From Campylobacteraceae bacterium (GTDB lineage: Bacteria > Campylobacterota > Campylobacteria > Campylobacterales > Sulfurovaceae): a DNA stretch of 64,000 bases. The DNA is taken from positions 1-64,000 of the forward strand of contig JALWNT010000039.1 in the NCBI GenBank assembly GCA_027080995.1. Reading direction: 5' to 3'. Below the pieces are notes generated by a model, which did no database searches, was not told the origin of the DNA, and saw only the letters and a program-made list of their open reading frames with translations. Below, piece after piece: positions 43,363 to 51,348 of the stretch. The stretch's first letter is position 1. The number at the start of each line of letters is the position of its first letter. Both the position numbers and the translations under genes were made by a program.

Positions 43363-44016
43363 ATGGATCTTGAAGAGTTTATGCAAGGACAAGATGAGAT
43401 TTTCATCCGCTACGACGGGGTCGTTCTGCCGGGGCGTTTGGCGGTCCCGGAGGGGACCGAAGGGATCGTGCTTTTTGCCCACGGCAGCGGTAGCAGTCGT
43501 CTGAGTCGGCGCAACAATTACGTCGCTTCGGTGTTGCATGAGGCGGGGATAGCGACGCTGCTTTTCGATCTGCTGATGGAGTCCGAAGCGTCGGATCGAC
43601 GCAATGTTTTCGATATCGATCTGCTTGCGTCACGCCTACTGCTGGCCACGAAGTGGGTGGATCTCCAGCCTATGTTGAAGTCTTTGGCGATGGGATATTT
43701 CGGGGCGAGTACCGGCTCCGCGGCGGCACTCAAGGCTTCGGTCTTTTCGCCGGTTCCGATCCGAGCTATCGTATCGCGGGGCGGTCGGCCGGACATGGCG
43801 GCGGATATCTTGGATCGGGTGACGGCGCCGACTCTGATCATCGTCGGAGGCAACGACTACGGAGTCATCGAGCTCAACGAAGCGGCTTATCGGGCTCTGC
43901 GTTGCGAGAAGGCCTTCGAGATCGTCCCCGGGGCGACCCATCTTTTCGAAGAGCCGGGGACGTTGGAGAGGGTGGCGGAGCTGGCGCGGGATTGGTTCGT
44001 GGACCATCTACTCTAA
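43363..44016 (+). CDS. Alpha/beta hydrolase (dienelactone-hydrolase-like)
   Basis: A 217-residue cytosolic hydrolase. The fold markers are IVLFAHGSGSSRLSRRNN near residue 35 (oxyanion loop), the nucleophile elbow MGYFGASTGSAAALK (G-x-S-x-G with Ser near 111), the acid in TLIIVGGNDYGVIELNE and the histidine in VPGATHLFEEPG. All three triad residues are present. ATG follows AAAGGAGG. The substrate is unknown; relatives are often encoded with phosphoribosyltransferase domains, but none is seen here. Confidence 0.83.
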   Translation: MDLEEFMQGQDEIFIRYDGVVLPGRLAVPEGTEGIVLFAHGSGSSRLSRRNNYVASVLHEAGIATLLFDLLMESEASDRRNVFDIDLLASRLLLATKWVDLQPMLKSLAMGYFGASTGSAAALKASVFSPVPIRAIVSRGGRPDMAADILDRVTAPTLIIVGGNDYGVIELNEAAYRALRCEKAFEIVPGATHLFEEPGTLERVAELARDWFVDHLL

Positions 44017-44027
44017 GGAGGGAAAAG

Positions 44028-44531
44028 ATGCTCGGAAAAATATTGTTTATCGGATTTGTGATGGCCTTTCCCCTCTTTGCTGAAATACAAGAGGGGCTCT
44101 ATATACTGCCGTCAGAGAAAACAATGCAGCTTTCACTCAAAGACGGTACGTATCGAGTGCGCTACGAAGATGCGCAGGGAAACCGCGTGGTGCTTCAGGA
44201 GGGAGAGTATCGGGTCGACGGTGATCGCATCCGTTTCATTCGGAAAGTCGACAGGCTCAAAGAGATGGGATTTCAGGAAGAGGGGTTGGAAGAGGGGGAG
44301 ATTCTCGGTGTGTGTCGCTTGCGCTGGGGCGGAGATATTTTCGTCAAAAAAGGATGTACTGAAGTCTCTGATGAAATGTCCGAAAACGAAAATTTCGAAG
44401 AGATAACGGAGGAGAACGGAGAAGACGAAAATCAAATTCGGCCAACGCCTTTTTTCAGGATCTGGCTTCCCGATACGGGATCCTCTTTCCCGGGATGCGC
44501 ATCGATCGTCTGGGCCACGATGTTGAAATGA
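44028..44531 (+). CDS. Exported protein of unknown function (3' end may be shifted)
   Basis: A 167-residue product with signal peptide (MLGKILFIGFVMAFPLFAE) and a small beta-rich domain (YILPSEKTMQLSLKDGTYRV, VVLQEGEYRVDGDRIRFIRK, LRWGGDIFVKKGC). After about residue 116 comes an acidic stretch (MSENENFEEITEENGEDEN) and then IRPTPFFRIWLPDTGSS, which is the out-of-frame reading of DNA that in the next gene's frame gives FFQDLASRYGILFPG. A one-base slip at the T6 run (44450-44455) could join the two. ATG follows TAAGGAGG. Confidence 0.55.
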   Translation: MLGKILFIGFVMAFPLFAEIQEGLYILPSEKTMQLSLKDGTYRVRYEDAQGNRVVLQEGEYRVDGDRIRFIRKVDRLKEMGFQEEGLEEGEILGVCRLRWGGDIFVKKGCTEVSDEMSENENFEEITEENGEDENQIRPTPFFRIWLPDTGSSFPGCASIVWATMLK

Positions 44532-45190
44532 GTCGGCGTTTGACGATGGAGACGGCGAATTTTCTGCGGCGATACGGGATTGCGGCTACGGATCAATACC
44601 GTGTCTGTCGAGGAGAGGGTCTCTTTTCGCCGCAGGAGACTCCTCTTCGATTGGAGATCCTCGGTGTTTTGGCGTATCGGTCACGTCCGCTTTACGGCGG
44701 GGCGGGGATGACTCTGTGGGGACCCGAGCCGGCCATGATCACTTACGCTCCGCAGCGGGAGATCACAGCGTGGAACGCATTTCTCTTGAAGCTGGCCGAG
44801 ACGTGGCGACCCGATCCCCGCTGGTTGGCGAGGCATCACCAGTACGCGGCGCAGGATGCCCGGAGTGTTTTGGCGCATTTTCAAAAAATCCGTCAAATTA
44901 TCCAGGAACATGAAACAGCGATGGAGCAGGCGGCGGCCGAGCATGATCGACAGGAACATTTCGAAAACGAACTCTTTTGGGATACCTTCTATGCGTTGGG
45001 GGGAGAAGATCGTTACGACGATCCCGATACCGGTGAAGAGATCGACGTTCCGACCGGAGCCGACAAATACCTTTACGATCAATACTCCCAAACCTGGGTC
45101 GGATTGCATGACGATCAACCCGACGTGCAGGAGCTCGAAGAGGCCTTGCGGGAAAAGGGATTTCGGGAATTGGTCCCTCATCGCTACTAA
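44495..45190 (+). CDS. Hypothetical protein, uncertain start
   Basis: Up to 231 residues with no recognised domain; the body is helical and charged (LRRYGIAATDQYRVCRGEG, SVLAHFQKIRQIIQEHETAM, ELFWDTFYALGGEDRYDDPD). Protein-like sequence in this frame continues upstream of the first ATG (..FFQDLASRYGILFPG), back to a stop at 44372-44374. ATG 44495 has no ribosome site; ATG 44528 overlaps the stop of the previous ORF (ATGA). Its 3' end overlaps the convergent permease gene by 4 bases. Confidence 0.55.
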   Translation: MRIDRLGHDVEMSRRLTMETANFLRRYGIAATDQYRVCRGEGLFSPQETPLRLEILGVLAYRSRPLYGGAGMTLWGPEPAMITYAPQREITAWNAFLLKLAETWRPDPRWLARHHQYAAQDARSVLAHFQKIRQIIQEHETAMEQAAAEHDRQEHFENELFWDTFYALGGEDRYDDPDTGEEIDVPTGADKYLYDQYSQTWVGLHDDQPDVQELEEALREKGFRELVPHRY

Positions 45191-45999
45191 GTAGCGCTGA
45201 TTTCCCGTTGATTTGCCCGATCTTGCAGCCAGTCGGAGATCTGGATCAGGCTGAAGGTCACCAGAAAGATCATCAATCCCGGAAAGAAGCTCACCCACCA
45301 AGCGATCTCCATCACTGCTTTGCCGTCGCTGAGGATGCTTCCCCAGCTCATATCGGGAGGGGTGATCCCCAGGCCGAGGTAGCTCAGGCCGCTTTCGGCC
45401 AGGATGGCGCCGCTGACGCCGAAAGTGAAGCTGACGTAAAAAATCGGCGCTAGCAGGGGAAGGAAGTATTTGAAGATGATGGTCCGGGTGGGGACATGGG
45501 CGAGGCGAAGGACTTTGACAAAGGGCTGAGAGGCGATGCGGTAGCTTTCGCTGCGGATCAGACGAGCGGTGCCCATCCAGCCGGTGATGGAGATGACGAT
45601 GATGAGGATCAGCGAGGAAGCGGGGATGTAACTCACCAGTGTCAAGAGCAGAAAAAAGGTGGGGAAGGTCAAAAAAAGATCCACGACGAAGACAAAACTC
45701 TTGTCCCACCAGCCTCGGAAGTAACCGGCCGTCACCCCCATCACCAGGCCGATGAGCGAGGCGATCACCGCCGAACCGACGCCGATGAGCAGCGAGGCGC
45801 GTCCCCCCTCCATCACCCGGGCCAGCAGATCGCGCCCCAAGCGGTCGGTGCCCATCGGATGGGCCCAGTCGGGGGCGTGGAGGATCAAATCTTTGTGAAA
45901 AGTATAGGGGTCCTGAGCGTAAAAAATGGGTCCCAGAAAGCTTAGCAGAAAGAGGACAGCCAGGATCCCCAGGCTCAGAAAGGGGACGCTACGCCTCAT
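45187..45999 (-). CDS. OppC/DppC-type ABC transporter permease
   Basis: A 270-residue inner-membrane permease of the peptide/nickel importer family: PMGTDRLGRDLLARVMEGGR, six helices and the EAA-type loop GVSGAILAESGLSYLGLGIT. Such permeases work with a second permease (OppB), two ATPases and a binding protein, none of which is in the window, so its partners must be elsewhere or it recruits shared ones. It starts inside the rsmD gene's 3' end (11-nt overlap). Confidence 0.9.
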   Translation of the reverse strand: MRRSVPFLSLGILAVLFLLSFLGPIFYAQDPYTFHKDLILHAPDWAHPMGTDRLGRDLLARVMEGGRASLLIGVGSAVIASLIGLVMGVTAGYFRGWWDKSFVFVVDLFLTFPTFFLLLTLVSYIPASSLILIIVISITGWMGTARLIRSESYRIASQPFVKVLRLAHVPTRTIIFKYFLPLLAPIFYVSFTFGVSGAILAESGLSYLGLGITPPDMSWGSILSDGKAVMEIAWWVSFFPGLMIFLVTFSLIQISDWLQDRANQREISAT

Positions 46000-46621
46000 C
46001 GGACTCCGCCGGTCGGTAGTAGCTCAGGGTGCTTTTGCCGAAGCGTCGTTTTTTCTCCAGGCACAGGGAGCCGATGCGTTCGGGGAGATCCACGCCGGTC
46101 ATATGTTCCACGATGGCCAGCTCACAATGAGGCGGGCGTATCTTTTCCAGGAGTCCCAGCGTCTGCTCGTAGATCTCTTCCATTCCCTCCCGGATGCTGA
46201 AAGGCGGATCAAAATAGAAGTAGGCTTTCTCTCCCGTCTCTTCCAGTCGGCGGTAGATCCGGTCAAACTCTTCGAAGCTGTCGCCCCAGACGGTTTCGAT
46301 GCGGCCCGGGGCGATGCGTTCGACATTGTCACGGAGGATTTCATAGACTTCACGGTTTTTTTCGATGCACCACGCTTTCGAGGCGCCCCGGCTGAGCGCT
46401 TCGAGCGCCACGGAGCCGCTCCCGGCGAAGACTTCGACGAAGGGCTTGCCCACGAGGTCGAACTGGAGGGTGTTGAAGAGGGATTCTCGAAGAATCGCTT
46501 TGGAGCTACGGGTTGTGGAGACGGAGGGGATTTCGATCACTTTGCCCTTGAACTCTCCGCCGATGACGGTGGCGGCGTGCGTTTTCATCCGCTTGCGTCG
46601 CGGTCGTCTTTCTGCTCTCAT
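45989..46621 (-). CDS. rsmD: 16S rRNA (guanine966-N2)-methyltransferase RsmD
   Basis: A 210-residue rRNA methyltransferase that modifies G966 of 16S rRNA. It has VIGGEFKGKVIEIP and the RPTS-like TTRSSKAILRESLFNTL of RsmD, motif I FVEVFAGSGSVALEALSRGA and the catalytic DPPF (FYFDPPFSI). ATG at 46621 follows GAGAAGTG; ATG 11 codons later (MKTHAATVIGG) is an alternative. It overlaps the permease gene. Confidence 0.9.
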   Translation of the reverse strand: MRAERRPRRKRMKTHAATVIGGEFKGKVIEIPSVSTTRSSKAILRESLFNTLQFDLVGKPFVEVFAGSGSVALEALSRGASKAWCIEKNREVYEILRDNVERIAPGRIETVWGDSFEEFDRIYRRLEETGEKAYFYFDPPFSIREGMEEIYEQTLGLLEKIRPPHCELAIVEHMTGVDLPERIGSLCLEKKRRFGKSTLSYYRPAESDEA

Positions 46622-46759
46622 CACTTCTCTTTTTTGAGCGATATTATACATGAATCGTATTTCGCGTTTCGTTTTTTTTGACTCTTTTTCGAAAAGAGCT
46701 GTTATGCGGCTGCCAAACTACGAAAAACGAACGTCGAATAACGAAAGGGGCAAATTGGA

Positions 46760-46765
46760 TATGAT
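46760..46765 (+). promoter_or_regulatory. -10 element of gmhA
   Basis: TATGAT in AAATTGGATATGATTTC, 29 nt before gmhA, resembling the TTGGATACAAT elements elsewhere. Confidence 0.4.
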
Positions 46766-46793
46766 TTCAGCGATACCATCAGGGAGAAGAACA

Positions 46794-47369
46794 ATGGACG
46801 AAAGCATAAAGAGGATTATCGAAGAGATCGAGGCTCATCGAACCACACTGCAACAGGTATTTGAGACCCTGCCTCCACGAATCGCCGAAGCGGCCGAGAT
46901 GATCGTAAGGACGTTGAACGAAGGAGGCAAAGTGTTGCTCTGCGGCAACGGGGGAAGTGCCGCGGATGCCCAGCATATCGCGGCGGAATTGACCGGACGT
47001 TTCAAGAAGGAGCGCAGGGCTCTGCCGGCCGTCGCTTTGACGACCGATACTTCGGCGCTGACCGCCATCGGCAACGACTACGGCTACGAGCGGGTTTTTG
47101 AGCGGCAGGTGGAAGCTCTGGCGCGCAAAGGGGATCTGCTCATCGGGATCTCTACAAGCGGCAACAGCGAAAACGTCCTGCTTGCTCTGGAGGCGGCACG
47201 GAGGCTGGAGTGCATGACGCTGGGTCTCAGCGGTCGCAACGGCGGACGAATGAACGAGCATTGCGATTTGAATCTCATCGTCCCCTCCGACGATACCGCC
47301 CGCATCCAGGAGATGCACATCATGATCGGGCATCTCCTTTGTCAGCAGGTGGATGAGACGTTTGGTTAG
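46794..47369 (+). CDS. gmhA: Sedoheptulose-7-phosphate isomerase GmhA
   Basis: GmhA makes D-glycero-D-manno-heptose-7-phosphate, the first step to ADP-heptose for the lipopolysaccharide inner core. The 191-residue SIS-domain protein has [31 protein letters not shown] and the C-terminal [14 protein letters not shown] with metal/catalytic residues. ATG at 46794 follows AGGGAGA. It stands alone here; other heptose genes (hldE, hldD) are not in the window. It converges with pgsA across a 110-nt gap in which I see nothing. Confidence 0.93.
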   Translation: MDESIKRIIEEIEAHRTTLQQVFETLPPRIAEAAEMIVRTLNEGGKVLLCGNGGSAADAQHIAAELTGRFKKERRALPAVALTTDTSALTAIGNDYGYERVFERQVEALARKGDLLIGISTSGNSENVLLALEAARRLECMTLGLSGRNGGRMNEHCDLNLIVPSDDTARIQEMHIMIGHLLCQQVDETFG

Positions 47370-47479
47370 AGTTGCGTGTTTCGCATTCTTGTTTTGTTGT
47401 CCGGAAGTCGATTTGTCAACCTCGTGTTCTCAATGATAAATGGTCTATGGTATTGCAACGGTCCGCGGGCAAAGGCATT

Positions 47480-48022
47480 CTAAAGAGCGGTTTTTTTGAA
47501 GAAGTCTCGTACGTATTCGTAGCCGCTGTAGAGCGTCAGCGCGACGGCGATCCACAGAAGGAGGGTGCCGCCTGGCCACTCCATCAGCAAAAAGCCGATG
47601 GCGAACATTTGGCTGACGGTTTTGACTTTGCCCATCCAGCTGGCGGAGATGTCGATCCCCTGGCTGACGGCGGAGACCCGCAGCCCGGTGATGAAGAGTT
47701 CGCGGGTGAGGATGAGGTAGATCGCCCACGGTGAGGCGCGATCGAGCATCATCAGGCCCAGGAAGCCCGCGAGGGTGAGCATCTTGTCGGCCAGCGGATC
47801 GAGGATTGCTCCCAGTGTCGTCACCTGGTTGAAGGTCCGTGCGATGTAGCCGTCAAAAAAGTCGGTCGCACTGGCCAGGACGAAGAGAAAAGCTGCCCCG
47901 TAGTCGAGCCAACTGTAGTGGATCCCGGCGAAGATGCTCCAGTCACGGTCGACCAGCAGCATATACATCAACGGCGCCATCAGCAGGCGGATGAAAGCGA
48001 GGAGGTTGGGCACGTTATACAT
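47480..48022 (-). CDS. pgsA: CDP-diacylglycerol-glycerol-3-phosphate 3-phosphatidyltransferase PgsA
   Basis: PgsA makes phosphatidylglycerol phosphate, the committed step to phosphatidylglycerol. The 180-residue membrane protein has the complete CDP-alcohol phosphotransferase motif DGYIARTFNQVTTLGAILDPLAD (D-G-x2-A-R-x8-G-x3-D-x3-D; residues near 63-85) and about four to five helices. ATG at 48022 follows AGGAGTGCGA. The ribosome site and start lie in a perfect 17-bp palindrome, which may make translation depend on RNA folding. It is last in the pyrD-M16-dapA-fabL-pgsA run. Confidence 0.94.
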   Translation of the reverse strand: MYNVPNLLAFIRLLMAPLMYMLLVDRDWSIFAGIHYSWLDYGAAFLFVLASATDFFDGYIARTFNQVTTLGAILDPLADKMLTLAGFLGLMMLDRASPWAIYLILTRELFITGLRVSAVSQGIDISASWMGKVKTVSQMFAIGFLLMEWPGGTLLLWIAVALTLYSGYEYVRDFFKKTAL

Positions 48023-48049
48023 TCGCACTCCTGTGCGAATGTATAACGT
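48012..48049 (-). promoter_or_regulatory. Perfect 17-bp hairpin over the pgsA ribosome site and start codon
   Basis: In the pgsA sense strand, ACGTTATACATTCGCAC and GTGCGAATGTATAACGT are perfect 17-base inverted copies separated by AGGA. The AGGA loop is the likely Shine-Dalgarno sequence; the ATG start (48022) lies in the 3' arm. It could sequester the start codon while leaving the ribosome site exposed. It has no U-run, so it is not a terminator. Confidence 0.8.
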
Positions 48050-48050
48050 A

Positions 48051-48082
48051 GATTTTGGATTTTGGATTTTGGATTTTGGATT
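48051..48082. repeat. Heptamer tandem repeat
   Basis: Four and a partial copies of ATTTTGG in the gap between pgsA and the FabL-like gene. Non-coding on both strands. Confidence 0.9.
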
Positions 48083-48128
48083 GAAGGATTATAAATTGAA
48101 GTTTATAGCTTGGAAAAAGCTTCTCAAG

Positions 48129-48160
48129 CCAATATACCAATACACCAATATACCAATACA
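48129..48160. repeat. 16-bp tandem repeat
   Basis: Two exact copies of CCAATATACCAATACA (itself two near-copies of CCAATAYA), 46 nt from the heptamer repeat, in the same pgsA-fabL gap. Confidence 0.9.
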
Positions 48161-48202
48161 CAAAAATCTTCATCCTCAATCCTCCATTTCGCTGATTGAA
48201 GA

Positions 48203-48985
48203 TCAGCGGAACGTCGTTCCTCCGTCGACGACCAGGGTGTGCCCCGTGACCCAGCTTGCGTCGTCGCTGCAGAGGAAGAGGACAGCACCCGCGAGGTCTT
48301 CGGGGGTGCCCATGCGGTTGAGTGCGGAGCGTTTGATCGTTTCGGCTTTGACCTCTTCGTAGTTGGTGAAAGCGCGCAGGGCGTCGGTCTCGATGGGGCC
48401 GCCGCTGACGGCGTTGACCCGGATGTTCCATTCGCCCAGTTCCACGGCGGCGTAGCGGGCCATCGCTTCGACGGCGGCTTTGTTGGTGCCGTGGCCGGCG
48501 TAGTTTTCGATGTAGATGCGGTTGCCGGTGGAGCTGAGCGTCACGATGGCGCCTCCGCCGACCTCCTTCATCCGTTTGGCCGCCTCCTGGCTGCCGGCGA
48601 CGAAGGCCCCCACGGTGGCCATATAGATGTTGGCTAGGCCCTTTTTGGGGCGCAGCTTCATGAACTTTCCGTAGCCGCCGACGACGGGGCGGCCGTAGAT
48701 CATCGCGTTGGAGACGAAGAAATCGACCCGGTCGAAATCCTCGTCGATGGCCTGGAAGAGGGGCTTGAACTGGTCGGTGTCGAGAATATCCAGAGGATAG
48801 CAGCGGGCTTTGACGCCGTAACTCTTTTCGAGCTCTTCGGCGAAGCTTTCGGCCGCCTCTTTGTTGGAGTTGTAGGTCAGCGCGACGTTGACGCCGTTTT
48901 GGGCGAATTTCTCGGCGGTCGCTCTGCCGATCCCTTTGGTCGCCCCGGTGATGACCAGGGTTTTGCCTTTCATCGATTCGTACAT
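48203..48985 (-). CDS. FabL-like enoyl-ACP reductase (SDR)
   Basis: A 260-residue SDR resembling the NADPH-dependent enoyl-ACP reductase FabL: cofactor motif TGATKGIGRATAEKF, then VSNAMIYGRPVVGG, the catalytic pair in IENYAGHGTNKAAVEAMARY spaced as Y-x6-K (as in enoyl-ACP reductases, rather than Y-x3-K), VNAVSGGPIETDALRAF and the C-terminal VVDGGTTFR. It would reduce the enoyl-ACP double bond in fatty-acid elongation; a hydroxysteroid-dehydrogenase-like SDR is the usual database label for the orthologue at this position. Its ATG overlaps the dapA stop by one base. Confidence 0.8.
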   Translation of the reverse strand: MYESMKGKTLVITGATKGIGRATAEKFAQNGVNVALTYNSNKEAAESFAEELEKSYGVKARCYPLDILDTDQFKPLFQAIDEDFDRVDFFVSNAMIYGRPVVGGYGKFMKLRPKKGLANIYMATVGAFVAGSQEAAKRMKEVGGGAIVTLSSTGNRIYIENYAGHGTNKAAVEAMARYAAVELGEWNIRVNAVSGGPIETDALRAFTNYEEVKAETIKRSALNRMGTPEDLAGAVLFLCSDDASWVTGHTLVVDGGTTFR

Positions 48986-49881
48986 TATTTCACTCCCGGA
49001 ATGCTGTAGTTTTTCAGTGCCGCTTCGATTTTTTTCATATTCTCAGCCGAAGGGGCGACGAGCGGCAGGCGGTACTCCAGGGTCGGCAGCAGGCCCGCGA
49101 GGTACATCGCGGCTTTGACCGGGATAGGGTTGGATTCGACGAACATCGCCTTGTTGATCGGGTAGAGGGAGTCGTTGATCGCCTTGGAGGCGGCCAGGTC
49201 TCCCTCCAGAGCGGTGTGGACCAGCCGGGACTTGAGGTCGGGCAGGAGATTGGCGGTCACGGAGATGATCCCCTTGGCGCCGTTGGCCAGCAGGGGATAG
49301 TCGATGGCGTCGTCGCCGCTGACGAGGCAGAGCTCAGGGCGGGCGGCCAGCAGGTCCACGGCCCGCTCCATCGAGCCGGTCGCCTCTTTGATGGCGTAGA
49401 TGTTGGGGACTTCGTCGAAGAGGCGGAAGACGGTGGCGGGCAGAAGATCGACGGAGGTACGGCCCGGGACGTTGTAGAGCATCACGGGGATCTCCACCGC
49501 TTCGGCGAGGGCTTTGTAGTGGCGGTAGAGCCCCTCCTGGGAAGGTTTGTTGTAGTAGGGGGTGACGGAGAGCAGGGCGTCGGCGCCGCACTCCTGGGCG
49601 TGGCGGGCGATGTCGATCGCTTCGTGGGTGGCGTTGGAGCCCGCGCCGGCGAGGACTTTGACGCCGGTACCGCGGCAGACTTCGACGGCGATTTCGATGC
49701 AGCGCTTGTGCTCGTCGTGGCTCAGCGTGGCGCTCTCACCGGTGGTGCCGACGGGGACGACGGCGTCCATTCCGTGGGTGATCTGGCGTCGGATCAGCTC
49801 GGCGAAAGTCGCTTCGTCCAGCCGCCCGTCTCGAAAGGGCGTGATCAGGGCGGTCATCGCCCCGCATATCGTTTGGCTCAT
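48985..49881 (-). CDS. dapA: 4-hydroxy-tetrahydrodipicolinate synthase DapA
   Basis: DapA condenses pyruvate with aspartate semialdehyde in lysine and diaminopimelate synthesis. The 298-residue product has [14 protein letters not shown], the tyrosine in [13 protein letters not shown] near 133 and the Schiff-base lysine in [10 protein letters not shown] near 161. It overlaps the M16 protease gene by ATGA and the FabL-like gene by one base. This order is the same as in Helicobacter pylori as I recall it. Confidence 0.96.
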   Translation of the reverse strand: MSQTICGAMTALITPFRDGRLDEATFAELIRRQITHGMDAVVPVGTTGESATLSHDEHKRCIEIAVEVCRGTGVKVLAGAGSNATHEAIDIARHAQECGADALLSVTPYYNKPSQEGLYRHYKALAEAVEIPVMLYNVPGRTSVDLLPATVFRLFDEVPNIYAIKEATGSMERAVDLLAARPELCLVSGDDAIDYPLLANGAKGIISVTANLLPDLKSRLVHTALEGDLAASKAINDSLYPINKAMFVESNPIPVKAAMYLAGLLPTLEYRLPLVAPSAENMKKIEAALKNYSIPGVK

Positions 49882-51158
49882 TGCTCGTTGCTCCTGAGGA
49901 TGATGGTGGTCGACCGGGTGTTGTCGAAATACTTTTTCGCCACCTTTTTGACCATTTCGGGGGTAATTTTATCCAAATCTTCCTCATACTCCAGCAGAGG
50001 CTTCAGGTCGCCCCGGGCGAGGTAGGAGCCAAAAAGCGTCGCTGTGGAGGAGGAGCTCTCCAGCTCGTGGATGAAATCGACCTTGGTATTGAGGCGGATC
50101 TTTTTGAGCTCCTCCTCGCTGACCCCTTCGCTCTTTATCCGCTCGATCTCGGCCAGGATCGCCTTTTCGAGATCTTCGGCCTTGACGCCGGGGTTGGCTA
50201 CGGCGAGGAAGAGGAAGATCCCCGGATCCTTGAGCTCCATATTGTAGCCGTAGACCTGGGTGGCGAGGCCGCGTTTTTGGACCAGTTGGCTGTAGAGGCG
50301 CCCGCTCTTGCCGCTGCTGAGGATTTCGGAGATCATCGAGAGGACGACTTGATCCTTGTCGCGGAAGTCGGGGATGGAGTAGGCGATGGCGACGGTTTCG
50401 GCGGTATTGTTCTCCTTGTGCAGGATGACCCGCTTGGCTCCGTCGGAGGGGGGCTCGTAGGGTTCGTTGGTGGTGATGAGCGAGCAGGGGCAGTCGGCCT
50501 TGGGGGCCTGGACTTTTCCGAAGGTCTCCTCGGCGGTTTTGAACACCTCCTCGGGCTTGACGTCGCCGGCGACGATGAGGATGGCGTTGTCGGGGCGGTA
50601 GAAGCGGCGGTGAAACTCCCGGATATCCTCGATGTTCCAGTGCTGGATGTCGTGCATGAAACCGATGGGGGTCCAATGGTAGCTGTGCTCGACGTAGTGG
50701 GTGTTGAAGAGGCGGAAGTAGAGGTAGCCGATGGGGTTGTTGTCGGTGCGCCAGCGCCGCTCCTCGGCGACGACTTTGCGCTCTTTTTGGAACTCTTCGT
50801 CACTGAGATTGAGGTTGGCCATCAGCTCGGCGTAGAGCTGCATCGCCATTTTCATATTGGGGGTGGAGGATTTGATGAAGTAGTGGGTGTAGTCGAAGCC
50901 CGTGGAGGCGTTGTTGACCCCGCCGTGGGATTTGACGATCTTGTCGAACTCCCCCTCTTTGAGATGCTTGGTGGATTTGAAGTTCATATGCTCCAGCATA
51001 TGGGCGATTCCGGTTTTGCCGAGGATCTCGTCCCGGCTGCCGACTTTGTAGAAGATGTCGGTGGTGATGACTCCGGTGCCGTTCTCCAGCGGGATCGCGT
51101 AGACCTCCAGCCCGTTGGCCAGGGTCTTGTGAAAGTATTTGGGTAGAGAGTTTGCCAT
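49878..51158 (-). CDS. M16 family zinc peptidase
   Basis: A 426-residue M16 (pitrilysin/processing peptidase-like) protein. The inverted zinc motif [14 protein letters not shown] (H-x2-E-H) near residue 52 and the distal Glu in [11 protein letters not shown] are present; the inactive-type C-terminal domain with [17 protein letters not shown] follows. ATG at 51158 follows CAGGAG; the frame stays open 55 codons upstream through low-complexity DNA (51180-51230), which I regard as non-coding. It is coupled to dapA. Confidence 0.9.
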   Translation of the reverse strand: MANSLPKYFHKTLANGLEVYAIPLENGTGVITTDIFYKVGSRDEILGKTGIAHMLEHMNFKSTKHLKEGEFDKIVKSHGGVNNASTGFDYTHYFIKSSTPNMKMAMQLYAELMANLNLSDEEFQKERKVVAEERRWRTDNNPIGYLYFRLFNTHYVEHSYHWTPIGFMHDIQHWNIEDIREFHRRFYRPDNAILIVAGDVKPEEVFKTAEETFGKVQAPKADCPCSLITTNEPYEPPSDGAKRVILHKENNTAETVAIAYSIPDFRDKDQVVLSMISEILSSGKSGRLYSQLVQKRGLATQVYGYNMELKDPGIFLFLAVANPGVKAEDLEKAILAEIERIKSEGVSEEELKKIRLNTKVDFIHELESSSSTATLFGSYLARGDLKPLLEYEEDLDKITPEMVKKVAKKYFDNTRSTTIILRSNEQ

Positions 51159-51348
51159 AAGTGCTCCTGAGAGCAGCAGCGCGAGCGCTGCCGCAGTGGG
51201 TAGTGGATAGTGGGTAGTGAGTAGATTTTTGGTGAATTTTTTACAAAATTCTTTCAATTTTATAAACATTTTCCGACTTTTGATGGTGTAATTAAGAAAC
51301 AAAAACTTCGCAAGGCGAAGCATACCGAAATTCCTAACTCCTCACTCT

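Noticed and set aside
48051-48160. CRISPR-like array suggested by the regular repeats
   Set aside because: Units are 7 and 16 bp, contiguous and without spacers, and no cas gene is present.
49881-51146. A 421-codon plus-strand frame opposite the M16 peptidase
   Set aside because: Valine/glycine/aspartate-rich antisense product with no family features; the minus strand has the zinc motif.
51159-51323. N-terminal extension of the M16 peptidase (55 codons)
   Set aside because: It crosses low-complexity DNA, and a strong ribosome site lies just before ATG 51158.
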